A DNA stretch of 64,000 nucleotides from contig NZ_MSCT01000020.1 of the NCBI RefSeq assembly GCF_001921865.1, positions 62,001 through 126,000 on the forward strand, in the 5' to 3' direction. Shown piece by piece: positions 1 through 8,417 of this stretch. The position numbers and the translations under genes were made by a program. The DNA comes from Pseudomonas chlororaphis. GTDB lineage: Bacteria; Pseudomonadota; Gammaproteobacteria; Pseudomonadales; Pseudomonadaceae. The first letter of the stretch is position 1. Every line of letters starts with the position of its first letter. Under the pieces are notes generated by a model. That model searched no databases, had not been told where the DNA came from, and worked only from the letters and a program-made list of their open reading frames with translations.

Positions 1-543
1 ATCGCCGACCCGAAGACCAACCTGCCGAAACTGCGTTCGCGCGTGGGCATGGTGTTCCAGCACTTCGAGCTGTTCCCGCACCTGACCATCACCGAAAACC
101 TGACCATCGCGCAGATCAAGGTGCTGGGCCGTAGCAAGGAAGAAGCCACCAAGAAGGGCCTGCAACTGCTTGAGCGTGTAGGCCTGGCGGCACACGCCCA
201 CAAGCACCCGGGCCAGCTGTCCGGCGGCCAGCAACAACGCGTGGCGATTGCCCGCGCCCTGGCCATGGACCCGATCGTCATGCTGTTCGACGAACCGACC
301 TCCGCCCTCGACCCGGAAATGGTCAACGAAGTGCTGGACGTGATGGTGCAACTGGCTCACGAAGGCATGACCATGATGTGCGTGACCCACGAAATGGGCT
401 TCGCCCGCAAAGTGGCCGACCGCGTGATCTTCATGGACGCCGGCAAGATCATCGAAGACTGCCCGAAAGAGGAGTTCTTCGGCGACATCAGCGCCCGTTC
501 CGAACGTGCGCAGCATTTCCTCGAGAAAATCCTGCAGCACTAA
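1..543 (+). CDS. aatP: Amino-acid ABC transporter ATP-binding protein (5' truncated by window)
   Basis: This is the C-terminal part of a polar amino-acid ABC transporter ATPase; the frame is open from base 1, so the start and the Walker A loop lie outside the window. Visible are the Q-loop region (GMVFQHFELFPHLT), the signature LSGGQQQR, Walker B (VMLFDEPTSALDP) and the H-loop (VTHEMGFA). The tail matches the GltL/AatP group. In Pseudomonas the aatJQMP operon takes up glutamate and aspartate and lies beside aauS-aauR. That same order is seen here, which is why I prefer aatP over other GltL homologues. A REPIN separates it from the sensor gene. Confidence 0.88.
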   Translation: MADPKTNLPKLRSRVGMVFQHFELFPHLTITENLTIAQIKVLGRSKEEATKKGLQLLERVGLAAHAHKHPGQLSGGQQQRVAIARALAMDPIVMLFDEPTSALDPEMVNEVLDVMVQLAHEGMTMMCVTHEMGFARKVADRVIFMDAGKIIEDCPKEEFFGDISARSERAQHFLEKILQH

Positions 544-564
544 AAACGATGCGGCTCGCCCCCT

Positions 565-663
565 GTAGGAGCGAGCTTGCTCGCGATGGTCGTTAACGAT
601 AACGCGTGCATCCTGGATAACGCGTTGTCCTTGAGTTCTTCGCGAGCAAGCTCGCTCCCACAG
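565..663. repeat. REPIN (GTAGGAGCGAGC family)
   Basis: Two inverted copies of a REP sequence: GTAGGAGCGAGCTTGCTCGC opens it and the complementary arm CGCGAGCAAGCTCGCTCC closes it. It fills the aatP-aauS gap. Confidence 0.85.
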
Positions 664-700
664 GAAGCGGGCGAGCGCTGGTTGACCCAAGGCATCTGTG

Positions 701-2602
701 ATGAAATGCGACCCCACCCTCTTTCGCGCCGCGCCGCCATCACTTGCCGTGAAACCCCGCCTGATCCGTCATCTGTTCCTGCCGCCGCTGGTCATCGCGC
801 TGATGATTGGCCTGGGTTATATCGGCTTCTGGATCAGCGAGCACTACGGCATCCGTAGCCTCAGCGAAAACGGCGAACGCCAGCTGGAACTGCATGCCCG
901 CGCCGTCGAGAGCGAGATCAGCAAATACACCTACCTGCCCAGCCTGCTGGAACTCGAATCCAGCGTTTCGCTGCTGCTCAACGAACCGACGCCGGAGCAC
1001 CGGCAGACGGTCAACAATTACCTCGAAGGCCTGAACCGGCGCAGCCGCAGTCGGGCCATCTACGTCATGGACACCAGCGGCCGCGTACTGGCCACCAGTA
1101 ACTGGCGCGACGTCGACAGTTACCTGGGCGAAGACCTGTCGTTCCGCGCCTATTTCCAGAATGCCGTGCGCGGCCAGCCCGGGCGCTTCTACGGCATCGG
1201 CAGCACCAGCGGCGAGCCCGGCTATTACCTGGCCCACGGCCTGGAAGAACAGGGCAATATCATCGGCGTGGCGGTGGTCAAGGTGCGCCTGGAAGCCCTC
1301 GAAGAACGCTGGCAGCGCGCCCGCCTAGAGGCCTTCGTCAGCGACGAGAACGGCATCATCATCCTCTCCAGCGACCCGGCCCGGCGCCTCAGGTCGGTAC
1401 GGCCGCTGAGCGACGACACCAAGGAGCGCCTGGCACGCAGCCTGCAATATTACTGGTTCACCCTCAACGAACTGGAGCCCCTGGCCCGCGAACGCCTGGC
1501 CGAAGGCGTGGAAAAGCTGACCTTCCCGGCCAACACCGAACTGGTGTCCGACGACAAGGAAATCAGCTACCTGTCGCAAACCCGGCCCCTGAGCGACACA
1601 CCCTGGAACTTCACCCTGCTGACCCCGCTCAAGGACCTGCGCCGCGAAGCTATCAACCAGGGCATCCTGGTGGCCGTGGCCTTCGCCCTGGTGGCCTTCC
1701 TGCTGATTGCCTGGAACGAACGGCGCAAGGTGCTCGCCACCCGCCTCGCTGCCCGCGAGGCCCTGCAAGAAGCCAACAACCAGCTGGAGCGCAAGATCGC
1801 CGAACGCACCAGCGACCTGCGCGCCAGCAACGAACGACTCAAGGGCCAGATCCGCGAGCGGCGCCAGGCCGAGGAAACCCTGCGCCGCGCCCAGGACGAA
1901 CTGGTCCAGGCGGGTAAGCTGGCCGCCATCGGCCAAATGTCCACCAGCATCGCCCATGAACTGAACCAGCCGCTGGCCGCCCTGCGTACCCTGTCCGGCA
2001 ACACCGTGCGCTTCCTCGAACGCGGCGCCCTGGACACCGCCAGCACCAACCTCAAGACCATCAATGAACTGATCGACCGCATGGGTCGCATCACCGCCAG
2101 CCTGCGCTCCTTCGCCCGACGCGGCGAAGACCAGGGCCAGGCCAGCCTGGGCAAGGCGGTGGACGCCGCCCTGCAAGTGCTCAACGCACGCCTGGAAAAC
2201 CTGCCGCTGCAGCTGCACCGCGACTTCAGCGAGGTCCAGTTGCAGATCGACCAGACCCGCCTGGAGCAGATCCTGGTCAACCTGATCGGCAACGCTTTGG
2301 ACGCCATGCAGGCGCAGCCGCGGCCGCAGCTGTGGCTGGAAGGCGAAAGCGTCGACGGCAAATACCGCCTGCGGGTCCGCGACAACGGCCACGGCATCGA
2401 CGCCGAGGCGCGCAAGCACCTGTTCGAGCCCTTCTTCACTACCAAACCCGGCGAGCAGGGTCTGGGCCTCGGCCTGACCCTGTCCGCCAGCCTGGCCGCC
2501 GCCACGGGTGGCAACCTGGGTGTCGAGGACCCGGCCGACGGCGGTACCGTCTTCGTCCTGAACCTGCCCCTGGTCAGCCCTACACAAGCCGAGCCGCTAT
2601 GA
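701..2602 (+). CDS. aauS: Sensor histidine kinase for acidic amino acids, AauS type
   Basis: DctB-like membrane kinase of about 633 residues. A first membrane helix lies near residues 26-45, followed by a periplasmic double-Cache-like domain and a second helix near 315-335. A coiled coil then leads to the HisKA box (IAHELNQPLAAL, phospho-His near 419) and the ATPase N, D and G boxes (NLIGNALDAM, DNGHGID, GLGLGL). It should sense extracellular acidic amino acids and phosphorylate the downstream regulator, whose start codon overlaps its stop (ATGA). A GTG three bases upstream (698) is an alternative start; AAGG at 689-692 would serve either. Family and context support aauS; the ligand is inferred. 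Confidence 0.86.
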   Translation: MKCDPTLFRAAPPSLAVKPRLIRHLFLPPLVIALMIGLGYIGFWISEHYGIRSLSENGERQLELHARAVESEISKYTYLPSLLELESSVSLLLNEPTPEHRQTVNNYLEGLNRRSRSRAIYVMDTSGRVLATSNWRDVDSYLGEDLSFRAYFQNAVRGQPGRFYGIGSTSGEPGYYLAHGLEEQGNIIGVAVVKVRLEALEERWQRARLEAFVSDENGIIILSSDPARRLRSVRPLSDDTKERLARSLQYYWFTLNELEPLARERLAEGVEKLTFPANTELVSDDKEISYLSQTRPLSDTPWNFTLLTPLKDLRREAINQGILVAVAFALVAFLLIAWNERRKVLATRLAAREALQEANNQLERKIAERTSDLRASNERLKGQIRERRQAEETLRRAQDELVQAGKLAAIGQMSTSIAHELNQPLAALRTLSGNTVRFLERGALDTASTNLKTINELIDRMGRITASLRSFARRGEDQGQASLGKAVDAALQVLNARLENLPLQLHRDFSEVQLQIDQTRLEQILVNLIGNALDAMQAQPRPQLWLEGESVDGKYRLRVRDNGHGIDAEARKHLFEPFFTTKPGEQGLGLGLTLSASLAAATGGNLGVEDPADGGTVFVLNLPLVSPTQAEPL

Positions 2603-3924
2603 ACAATGAGCTAACCGTCCTGATCGTCGAAGACGACCCCCATGTCCTGCTCGGTTGCCAGCAGGCCCTGGCCCTGGAAGACATTCCCTGCCTCGGCGTG
2701 GGCAGCGCCGAGGAAGCCCTGGAGCGGGTCGGCGACAACTTCGCCGGCATCGTCATCAGCGACATCCGCCTGCCGGGCATCGACGGCCTGGAGCTGCTGA
2801 CCCGCCTCAAGGCCCGCGACCGCAGCCTGCCGGTGGTGCTGATCACCGGCCACGGCGATATCTCCATGGCCGTCGGCGCGATGCAGAAAGGCGCCTATGA
2901 CTTCATGGAAAAACCCTTTTCCCCCGAGCGCCTGGTGGACGTCGCCCGCCGCGCCCTGGAGCAGCGCGGACTGGCCCGGGAAGTGTCGTCGCTGCGCCGC
3001 CAGCTGGCCGAGCGCGACTCCCTCGAAGGGCGGATTATCGGCCGCTCGCCGGCCATGCAGCACCTGCGGGAGCTGATCGCCAACGTCGCCGACACCTCGG
3101 CCAACGTACTGATCGAAGGCGAGACCGGTACCGGCAAGGAACTGGTCGCCCGCTGCCTGCACGACTTCAGCCGCCGCCACACCCACCAGTTCGTCGCCCT
3201 GAACTGCGGCGGCCTGCCGGAGAACCTGTTCGAAAGCGAGATCTTCGGCCACGAGGCCAACGCCTTCACCGGCGCCGGCAAACGGCGCATCGGCAAGATC
3301 GAGCATGCCCACGAAGGCACGCTGTTCCTAGACGAAGTGGAAAGCATGCCGATGAACCTGCAGATCAAGCTGCTGCGGGTGTTGCAGGAGCGCACCCTGG
3401 AGCGCCTGGGTTCGAACCAGAGCGTGGCGGTGGATTGCCGGGTGATCGCGGCGACCAAGTCCGACCTCGACGAGCTGGGACGGGCCAATCAGTTTCGCAG
3501 CGACCTGTATTACCGCCTGAACGTGGTGACCCTGGAGTTGCCGCCGCTGCGCGAGCGCCGCGAAGACATCCTGCAACTGTTCGAGCACTTCCTGCAGCAG
3601 TCGTCCCTGCGTTTCGACCGCGCCGCGCCGGAGCTGGACAACCAGACCCTGTCGCACCTGATGAGCCACGACTGGCCGGGCAACGTGCGCGAGTTGCGCA
3701 ACGTCGCCGAACGTTTTGCCCTGGGGCTGCCGGCGTTCAAGAAGTCCAGCGGCAACGCGGCGCAGGGCCTGGGGTTCGCCGAGGCGGTCGAGGCCTTCGA
3801 GCGCAACCTGCTGGGCGATGCCTTGCAGCGCAGCGGCGGCAACCTGACCCAGGCCAGCCAGGAACTGGGGATGGCCAAGACCACGCTGTTCGACAAGGTC
3901 AAGAAATACGGCCTGAGCCACTAA
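2599..3924 (+). CDS. aauR: Sigma54-dependent response regulator, AauR type
   Basis: NtrC/DctD-family activator of 441 residues. It has a receiver domain (acceptor Asp near 55 in SDIRLPGIDG), an AAA+ domain with Walker A GETGTGKE near 174 and Walker B LFLDEVE, and a C-terminal Fis-type helix-turn-helix (LTQASQELGMAKTTLFDKVKKYG). The sigma54-contact loop reads NAFTGA rather than the canonical GAFTGA. This single change probably still permits sigma54 contact, but I infer that. The start ATG overlaps the aauS stop by four bases, so the pair is translationally coupled. It likely activates the aat transporter genes upstream. Confidence 0.87.
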   Translation: MNNELTVLIVEDDPHVLLGCQQALALEDIPCLGVGSAEEALERVGDNFAGIVISDIRLPGIDGLELLTRLKARDRSLPVVLITGHGDISMAVGAMQKGAYDFMEKPFSPERLVDVARRALEQRGLAREVSSLRRQLAERDSLEGRIIGRSPAMQHLRELIANVADTSANVLIEGETGTGKELVARCLHDFSRRHTHQFVALNCGGLPENLFESEIFGHEANAFTGAGKRRIGKIEHAHEGTLFLDEVESMPMNLQIKLLRVLQERTLERLGSNQSVAVDCRVIAATKSDLDELGRANQFRSDLYYRLNVVTLELPPLRERREDILQLFEHFLQQSSLRFDRAAPELDNQTLSHLMSHDWPGNVRELRNVAERFALGLPAFKKSSGNAAQGLGFAEAVEAFERNLLGDALQRSGGNLTQASQELGMAKTTLFDKVKKYGLSH

Positions 3925-3947
3925 CCCGAAACCCGAGAGAAACGACC

Positions 3948-4286
3948 GTGGATCTATTGCTCAAAGCCGCCCTGGGCGCCGCCGTGGTGGTGATCCTCGC
4001 CGCCCTGGCCAAGACCCGGAACTACTACATCGCCGGCCTGGTGCCGCTGTTCCCGACCTTCGCCCTGATCGCCCACTACATCGTCGGCAAGGGCCGCTCC
4101 GTCGACGACCTGAAGACCACCATCGTCTTCGGCATGTGGTCGATCATTCCCTATTTCGTGTACCTGGCGACCCTCTACGTAATGGTCGACCGCTTGCGCC
4201 TGGAAGCCTCGCTGGCGGTGGCCGCGGTGGCCTGGCTGATGGCCGCGACCGTGCTGGTCAGCGTCTGGGTGCGGGTGCACGCCTGA
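3948..4286 (+). CDS. glpM: GlpM-family inner-membrane protein
   Basis: Small hydrophobic protein of 112 residues with about four predicted membrane helices. The motif AKTRNYYIAGLVPLFPTFALIAHYIVG is characteristic of the GlpM family. Its biochemical role is not established; older work on Pseudomonas linked glpM to alginate production. The start is a GTG at 3948, chosen because AGAGA precedes it and the conserved N-terminus begins there. It follows aauR by 23 bases and may be co-transcribed, although no functional link is evident. The usual glp neighbours are absent here. Confidence 0.75.
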   Translation: MDLLLKAALGAAVVVILAALAKTRNYYIAGLVPLFPTFALIAHYIVGKGRSVDDLKTTIVFGMWSIIPYFVYLATLYVMVDRLRLEASLAVAAVAWLMAATVLVSVWVRVHA

Positions 4287-4311
4287 GATTCGCGGCGCCT
4301 TGACGCCCTTT

Positions 4312-4393
4312 CGCGAGCAAGCTCGCTCCTACACAGGGAGCACGTGCGTTAACCCGGACGCTGTCCACCTGTAGGAGCGAGCTTGCTCGCGAT
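4312..4393. repeat. REPIN (GTAGGAGCGAGC family)
   Basis: Inverted arms CGCGAGCAAGCTCGCTCCTA and TAGGAGCGAGCTTGCTCGCG flank a short centre between glpM and the arginase-family gene. Confidence 0.85.
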
Positions 4394-4520
4394 AGCGTCC
4401 GACCGGCCTGCCACATCCCTGGCCCGGCCCTTGCATTTACCCCGTAAAGCCCGCTCTGCCTGCGTTCGCGACCTGCGACGCCGGTTTTTTCGAGGGGCGC
4501 TGCCATGGGTAAAGCCTGTT

Positions 4521-5441
4521 TTGAATATTCTCGATCTCGACCACAGCCTGACCGTCCAGGAGCCCGTCATGCGCCGGCTGCGTAGTGGCCAGGCACGCCG
4601 CCTGGACCTTTTGGACCTGGGCCCGAAACTGCGCCTCTGGAGCACGGAACGCACCTACCGCACGTTCGCCGAACGCCTGCGCCAGCGGCCCGCCCACAGC
4701 GGCCCGCAGCCGGAAATCTTCTTCGTCGGCTCCGGCGACTACCACCACCTGACCCCGGCTTTTCTCGCCGGCCTGCAAGAGCCGGTCAGCCTGATCCACT
4801 TCGACAACCACCCCGACTGGGTGCGCTTCGCGCCGCGCCGGCACTGCGGTTCCTGGGTCAACCGGGCGCTACAACTGCCGCAGATCCAGCGCATCATCAC
4901 CCTCGGGCCATGCAGCGACGACCTGCACAATCCGCAGCTGCGCGGCGGCAACCTCGGCGCACTGCGCCACGGCAAGCTGCAGCTGTTCCCCTGGCAACAC
5001 GAGCCTTCCAAGGTCTGGGGCCGGGTCGGCGACGGCGCCGGGCACCGGCAGCAGGAAAACCACTTGTACTGGCGCAACCTGGCCGAACTCGACTGGCAGA
5101 CGTTCCTCGACCAGATGATCGACAACCTGCCCACCACGGCGGTCTGGATCACCATCGACAAGGACGTGCTGGCCAGCGCCGACGCCGCCACCAACTGGGA
5201 CCAGGGCAACATGCGCCTGAGCCACCTGCTGCTGGCCCTGCGCAACCTGGCGCTGCGCAAGCGCATCCTCGGCATCGACGTCTGCGGCGAGTTCGCCGCG
5301 CCGGCCTTCAGCAACGCCTTCAAACGCTGGGAGGCGCGCTCCGACCAGCCGCCGGCCGAACGCTGGAATGAAGCCGACCTGCTGCGCAACTCGACCACCA
5401 ACGAAGCCCTGATGGCGCTGTTCGAGGAGCTGTTCCCGTGA
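4521..5441 (+). CDS. Arginase/ureohydrolase-family protein
   Basis: About 306 residues with the ureohydrolase metal-ligand pattern in relaxed form: GSGDYHHL in place of GGDH, FDNHPDW in place of DAHxD, and TIDKDVL in place of SxDxD. All expected His/Asp ligands for a two-manganese centre are present, so it is probably an active C-N hydrolase acting on a guanidino- or formimino-type substrate. The substrate is unknown. The first convincing in-frame start is TTG at 4521 (reading MNILDLDHSL); no ATG fits and the RBS is weak, so the start is uncertain. Its stop overlaps the next gene's GTG, and the coupled pair of small transporters suggests export or import of its substrate or product. Confidence 0.7.
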   Translation: MNILDLDHSLTVQEPVMRRLRSGQARRLDLLDLGPKLRLWSTERTYRTFAERLRQRPAHSGPQPEIFFVGSGDYHHLTPAFLAGLQEPVSLIHFDNHPDWVRFAPRRHCGSWVNRALQLPQIQRIITLGPCSDDLHNPQLRGGNLGALRHGKLQLFPWQHEPSKVWGRVGDGAGHRQQENHLYWRNLAELDWQTFLDQMIDNLPTTAVWITIDKDVLASADAATNWDQGNMRLSHLLLALRNLALRKRILGIDVCGEFAAPAFSNAFKRWEARSDQPPAERWNEADLLRNSTTNEALMALFEELFP

Positions 5442-5812
5442 CCCTGACCGTCATTTTGCTCGTGGCTTTCTCCATCGTCCTGGACGTGATCGGCCAGCTC
5501 TGTTTCAAGCTCGGCCTGGACCGCCTGCCGGAGCTCGAAGGCGGCTTCCGGCTCAATGCCTTCTGGGGCCAGGTGTTCAACGCGCCGTTGCTGTGGTGCG
5601 GGATCGGCGCCTATGTGATCGAGTTTTTCGTCTGGCTCGAGGCCCTGTCTCGCGCACCGCTGAGCCTGCTGTTCCCGGCGGCGGCCCTGGCCTATTGCGG
5701 GGTGGTGCTGGCCGGCAAGGTGATCCTCGGCGAAAGCGTCAGCCGCCGGCGCTGGCTCGGCACCCTGGTCATCACCCTCGGCGTGATGCTGGTGTGCGTC
5801 GCCAGCGCTTGA
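5438..5812 (+). CDS. Small EamA/DMT transporter subunit, ArnE/ArnF-like (first of pair)
   Basis: 124 residues with four predicted helices. VIGQLCFKLG in helix 1 and SLLFPAAALAYCGVVLAGKVILGE near helix 3-4 resemble ArnE/ArnF and other half-size drug/metabolite transporters. Starts at GTG 5438 within the stop of the arginase-like gene, so it is translationally coupled. With the next gene it probably forms a heterodimer. The cargo is unknown: ArnE/F relatives flip polyprenyl-linked aminosugars, SMR relatives export cations. Confidence 0.7.
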   Translation: MTLTVILLVAFSIVLDVIGQLCFKLGLDRLPELEGGFRLNAFWGQVFNAPLLWCGIGAYVIEFFVWLEALSRAPLSLLFPAAALAYCGVVLAGKVILGESVSRRRWLGTLVITLGVMLVCVASA

Positions 5813-5843
5813 ACCCTATCGACGATTCACAAGGATATTTTCC

Positions 5844-6242
5844 ATGACTGCACAGACTCACGACTGGCTTCACGGGCGCTTCGGCACGATCGTGCTCTGG
5901 GCCTTGCTGATCGGCTTCGAAAGCGCCGGCCAGATCGCCACCAAGGTCGGCGGCGATCAATTGGGCCAGATGGATTTCAACCTGCAATGGCTGGCCGCGG
6001 TAGCCGCCAACCCGGGCGTGCTGCTGGCCATCGCCTGCTACATCGGCGCGTTCTTCGTGTGGATGCTGATCCTGCGGCGCAGCAGCCTGTCCCTGGCGTT
6101 CCCCCTGAGCTCGCTGGTGTTCGTGGTGGTGCTGCTCGGCTCCTGGCTGGGCCTGGGCGAGCAGATCAGCCTGCTGCACTGGGTCGGGGTCTTCGTGATC
6201 ATCGGCGGCATCGCCCTGCTGGCCGAGGGCGAGGAAGCCTAG
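5844..6242 (+). CDS. Small EamA/DMT transporter subunit, ArnE/ArnF-like (second of pair)
   Basis: 132 residues with four predicted helices. ESAGQIATKVGG in helix 1 and SLAFPLSSLVFVVVLLG plus GVFVIIGGIALL at the end are typical of ArnE/ArnF-like half transporters. It begins 31 bases after the first subunit; AAGGA precedes the ATG. Sequence similarity between the two halves and their spacing argue for an antiparallel heterodimer. The function within the arginase-transporter trio is inferred only. Confidence 0.7.
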   Translation: MTAQTHDWLHGRFGTIVLWALLIGFESAGQIATKVGGDQLGQMDFNLQWLAAVAANPGVLLAIACYIGAFFVWMLILRRSSLSLAFPLSSLVFVVVLLGSWLGLGEQISLLHWVGVFVIIGGIALLAEGEEA

Positions 6243-6259
6243 GAAATGCGCTGCCTTAT

Positions 6260-6376
6260 GTAGCCGCTGCCGCAGGCTGCGATCGACTTGGGCGGCACTC
6301 CGACGCAGCAGGCGTTGCTCTTGAAGGCCTAGGAAGGTCCTTCGGACCTTATCGCAGCCTGCGGCAGCGGCTACAG
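6260..6376. repeat. REPIN (GTAGCCGCTGCC family)
   Basis: Inverted arms GTAGCCGCTGCCGCAGGCTG and CAGCCTGCGGCAGCGGCTAC, between convergent genes; it may also act as a transcription barrier. Confidence 0.85.
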
Positions 6377-6387
6377 GTATGCGGGCG

Positions 6388-7254
6388 TCAGCGCTTTGAG
6401 TGTTTCAGCAGAAACCCCAGGCCGTGGGACACCGGGATCACCTTGACCCCTGCCGCGCGCTGCTGCTCGCGGATCTCGCGGTGGAAGGCCTTGACCCGGG
6501 TCCAGTGCATCTTCGGCCGGTAGTGGTGTTCGGCGTGATAGCCGTTGTTCATCCAGATCAGGTTGTAGAGCGGGCTGTAGCTGCTCACGCCCCAGGCGAT
6601 CGGCAGGTCGGGGTTGCCGCCCAGGTGCTCGTAGTAGCCGTTGAGCGACGACAGGCACTGCCCCAGGTACCAGAACGGCAGCAGCGCCAGCACCGCGTGC
6701 CAGTCGTAGAGCGCCAGCGCCGCATACCCCAGCAGCGTCACGCCGATTTCCACCTTGACCCAACGCGCGTCCGCCGGGCGCTTGCGCTGCATTTCCTGGT
6801 AGATGGCCTTGGGGTCGTCGCGGAAAAAACTCAGGAAGGTATAGGCCCAGACATTGTCCGGCTGGCCGTCGTGGCCATGCAGGTAGATCGACAGCGGGTC
6901 GATCGTGTTGCCATCCGCCCCGGGCCGGTCCGAGTTGCCGCGGTGATGGCGGTTATGGATGTCGCGGTACAGGGTCTGGGAAAAGCCGATGGTCACCGAC
7001 AGCAGCAGATCGAAGCCGCGGTTCAGCCTGGGAATACTGAAATAGGCGTTGTGGATCTGGTTGTGGGAAATGCTGTTGATGCTCCACGACAGGCTGATCG
7101 CATACAGCGTCGCGGCCGGCAGGATCACCCACCAGGACAGGCTGTGGAAGGCCAGCACCAGCCACAGGACAAAGGATAAATGCGCCACGGCCATCGCGAT
7201 CGGGACAAGGTCCCACAGCGAATGGGCGAGCAGGCGATAAGCGGGACGAGCCAT
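6388..7254 (-). CDS. Membrane fatty-acid desaturase
   Basis: 288 residues with four to five membrane helices and the three histidine clusters of the integral-membrane desaturase family: HNQIH (64-68), HNRHH (100-104) and HAEHH (240-244). These bind the di-iron centre that introduces a double bond into acyl chains or a related lipid. The HAEHH box followed by YRPKMHW is typical of bacterial FA_desaturase proteins. No electron-donor gene is adjacent. It is convergent with the transporter pair and lies downstream of the MipA-like gene on the same strand, separated by a REPIN. Confidence 0.82.
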   Translation of the reverse strand: MARPAYRLLAHSLWDLVPIAMAVAHLSFVLWLVLAFHSLSWWVILPAATLYAISLSWSINSISHNQIHNAYFSIPRLNRGFDLLLSVTIGFSQTLYRDIHNRHHRGNSDRPGADGNTIDPLSIYLHGHDGQPDNVWAYTFLSFFRDDPKAIYQEMQRKRPADARWVKVEIGVTLLGYAALALYDWHAVLALLPFWYLGQCLSSLNGYYEHLGGNPDLPIAWGVSSYSPLYNLIWMNNGYHAEHHYRPKMHWTRVKAFHREIREQQRAAGVKVIPVSHGLGFLLKHSKR

Positions 7255-7328
7255 GCGGGACTACCTGAAAAAATGGATTCAGGACGGCTACTGCAAAGGC
7301 CGGACCAGCCTGGCTTTTTCGGCTTTTG

Positions 7329-7418
7329 GTAGGAGCGAGGCTTGCCCGCGATGAACGATAACGCGGTGTTTCAGACACCATGCGTCGTCTGCATCGCGGG
7401 CAAGCCTCGCTCCTACAG
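7329..7418. repeat. REPIN (GTAGGAGCGAGG family)
   Basis: Arms GTAGGAGCGAGGCTTGCCCG and CGGGCAAGCCTCGCTCCTAC, a variant of the GTAGGAGC family, between desaturase and MipA-like genes. Confidence 0.85.
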
Positions 7419-7421
7419 GGC

Positions 7422-8204
7422 TCAGAAATGGTAGCTGAGGGCCGTCTGCACCTGGCCCTGGTTGACCTCGCCGCGCTCGCGCACCAGGGTGCTGTCGGCG
7501 GCCGAGCCGGTCAGGTGGATCCAGCTGGCGCTGGTCATCCACGACCAGTTGCCACCCAGGGGCACTTGCAGGTTCTGGGTCAGGGTCAGGTTCTGCAGGC
7601 CACCGCCAGCGTTGTAGCGGTCGATGCCCGAGGACAGGGATTCCGCGTCGCTGACGCCGAAGAACGTCTGGGTCTGGCGCGCGTCGGCGAAATGCGCGGT
7701 GAGGCTATTGCTGCCGATGATGCCCAGGCCCAGCGGATAACCGATTTCGCCGCCGACCTTGCCCAGCAGGCCGCCCTGGCCGGAGCCCCCGGCCACCGCG
7801 CTGCCAAGGGAGGCGAACAGGCGCCAGAAATCGTCCGGCGCGTACTGGATGTAGCCGCCGACATCGGCCATGTTCGGCACGTCCCGCAGGCCGCGCAGCG
7901 AGCCGTTGGCGTTACGCCCCGGCAGGTAATTGATGTAGGGCCCGGCGCTGAAGCCATTGGCCTTGAAGGCGTCCCAGGTCAGGCCGTCGTCGGTGTCGAG
8001 GCTGACATCGCCCCACTCCAGGTCGACATAGGGCAAGGGCACCGTGTCATGGCGGCTGCCGCTGGGGTCGTGGGGCTGGTAACCGAGGCCCAGGCCCACC
8101 TCGCCGCCCAATCCTTCAGGGAGCCAATTCCCGGCGCAAGCCGTGCAGGCAGCCCCCAACGACAGCAGGCCGGCAAGCAGGGCGGAACGTGTGGAACTGA
8201 ACAT
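7422..8204 (-). CDS. MipA/OmpV-family outer-membrane protein
   Basis: 260 residues with an N-terminal signal peptide (start MFSSTRSALLAGLLSL, cleavage near ACA-GN) and an alternating beta-barrel pattern ending in an aromatic residue (SYHF), as outer-membrane proteins do. The GLGLGYQPHD and GGYIQYAPDDF segments fit the MipA/OmpV family, some members of which scaffold murein-modifying enzymes. I chose the ATG at 8204; an ORF extension to 8240 lacks a better start. It is divergent from the aminotransferase operon and shares the intergenic operator at 8278-8305. Confidence 0.75.
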   Translation of the reverse strand: MFSSTRSALLAGLLSLGAACTACAGNWLPEGLGGEVGLGLGYQPHDPSGSRHDTVPLPYVDLEWGDVSLDTDDGLTWDAFKANGFSAGPYINYLPGRNANGSLRGLRDVPNMADVGGYIQYAPDDFWRLFASLGSAVAGGSGQGGLLGKVGGEIGYPLGLGIIGSNSLTAHFADARQTQTFFGVSDAESLSSGIDRYNAGGGLQNLTLTQNLQVPLGGNWSWMTSASWIHLTGSAADSTLVRERGEVNQGQVQTALSYHF

Positions 8205-8277
8205 GGCGCGGGTTTCCTGGAGTGAAGATGCGCGCATCAATCCCCATCACCGCCCCTCCCTGCAAGCACTGATGTTG

Positions 8278-8305
8278 TTTGTAGCGAGCTACAAATTTTT
8301 GTAGC
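8278..8305. promoter_or_regulatory. Operator with three alternating 8-bp half-sites at 10-bp phase
   Basis: TTTGTAGC (8278-8285), GCTACAAA (8288-8295) and TTTGTAGC (8298-8305) alternate in orientation, each starting exactly 10 bp after the last. This gives two overlapping perfect inverted repeats. It lies 74 bp from the MipA-like start and 113 bp from the phosphatase start, so one regulator could control both directions. The binding protein is unknown; the sigma54 regulator encoded at the operon's end is one candidate. Confidence 0.65.
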
Positions 8306-8417
8306 TGCAATCCCCCGAAAATCGCACCCTTCTCCCGCCTGGGCCTCGGCGAGTTGCAGTCCCTGCTCCAGTGCCTGGCATGCGCAAAGTGCGCTCCTCT
8401 CCAACAGGTATTTGCAG

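Noticed and set aside
565..663. REPIN arrays as CRISPR repeats
   Set aside because: Each is a single inverted pair with irregular spacing; no array of direct repeats and no cas genes.
4521..6242. Arginase plus small transporters as a guanidine-degradation and export system
   Set aside because: The transporters look like ArnE/ArnF rather than Gdx-type SMR, and I see no guanidine riboswitch upstream. Not enough to name guanidine.
8384..8400. Possible sigma54 promoter (CTGGCATGCGCAAAGTGC) before the phosphatase
   Set aside because: The GG and GC elements are two bases too far apart for a -24/-12 promoter.
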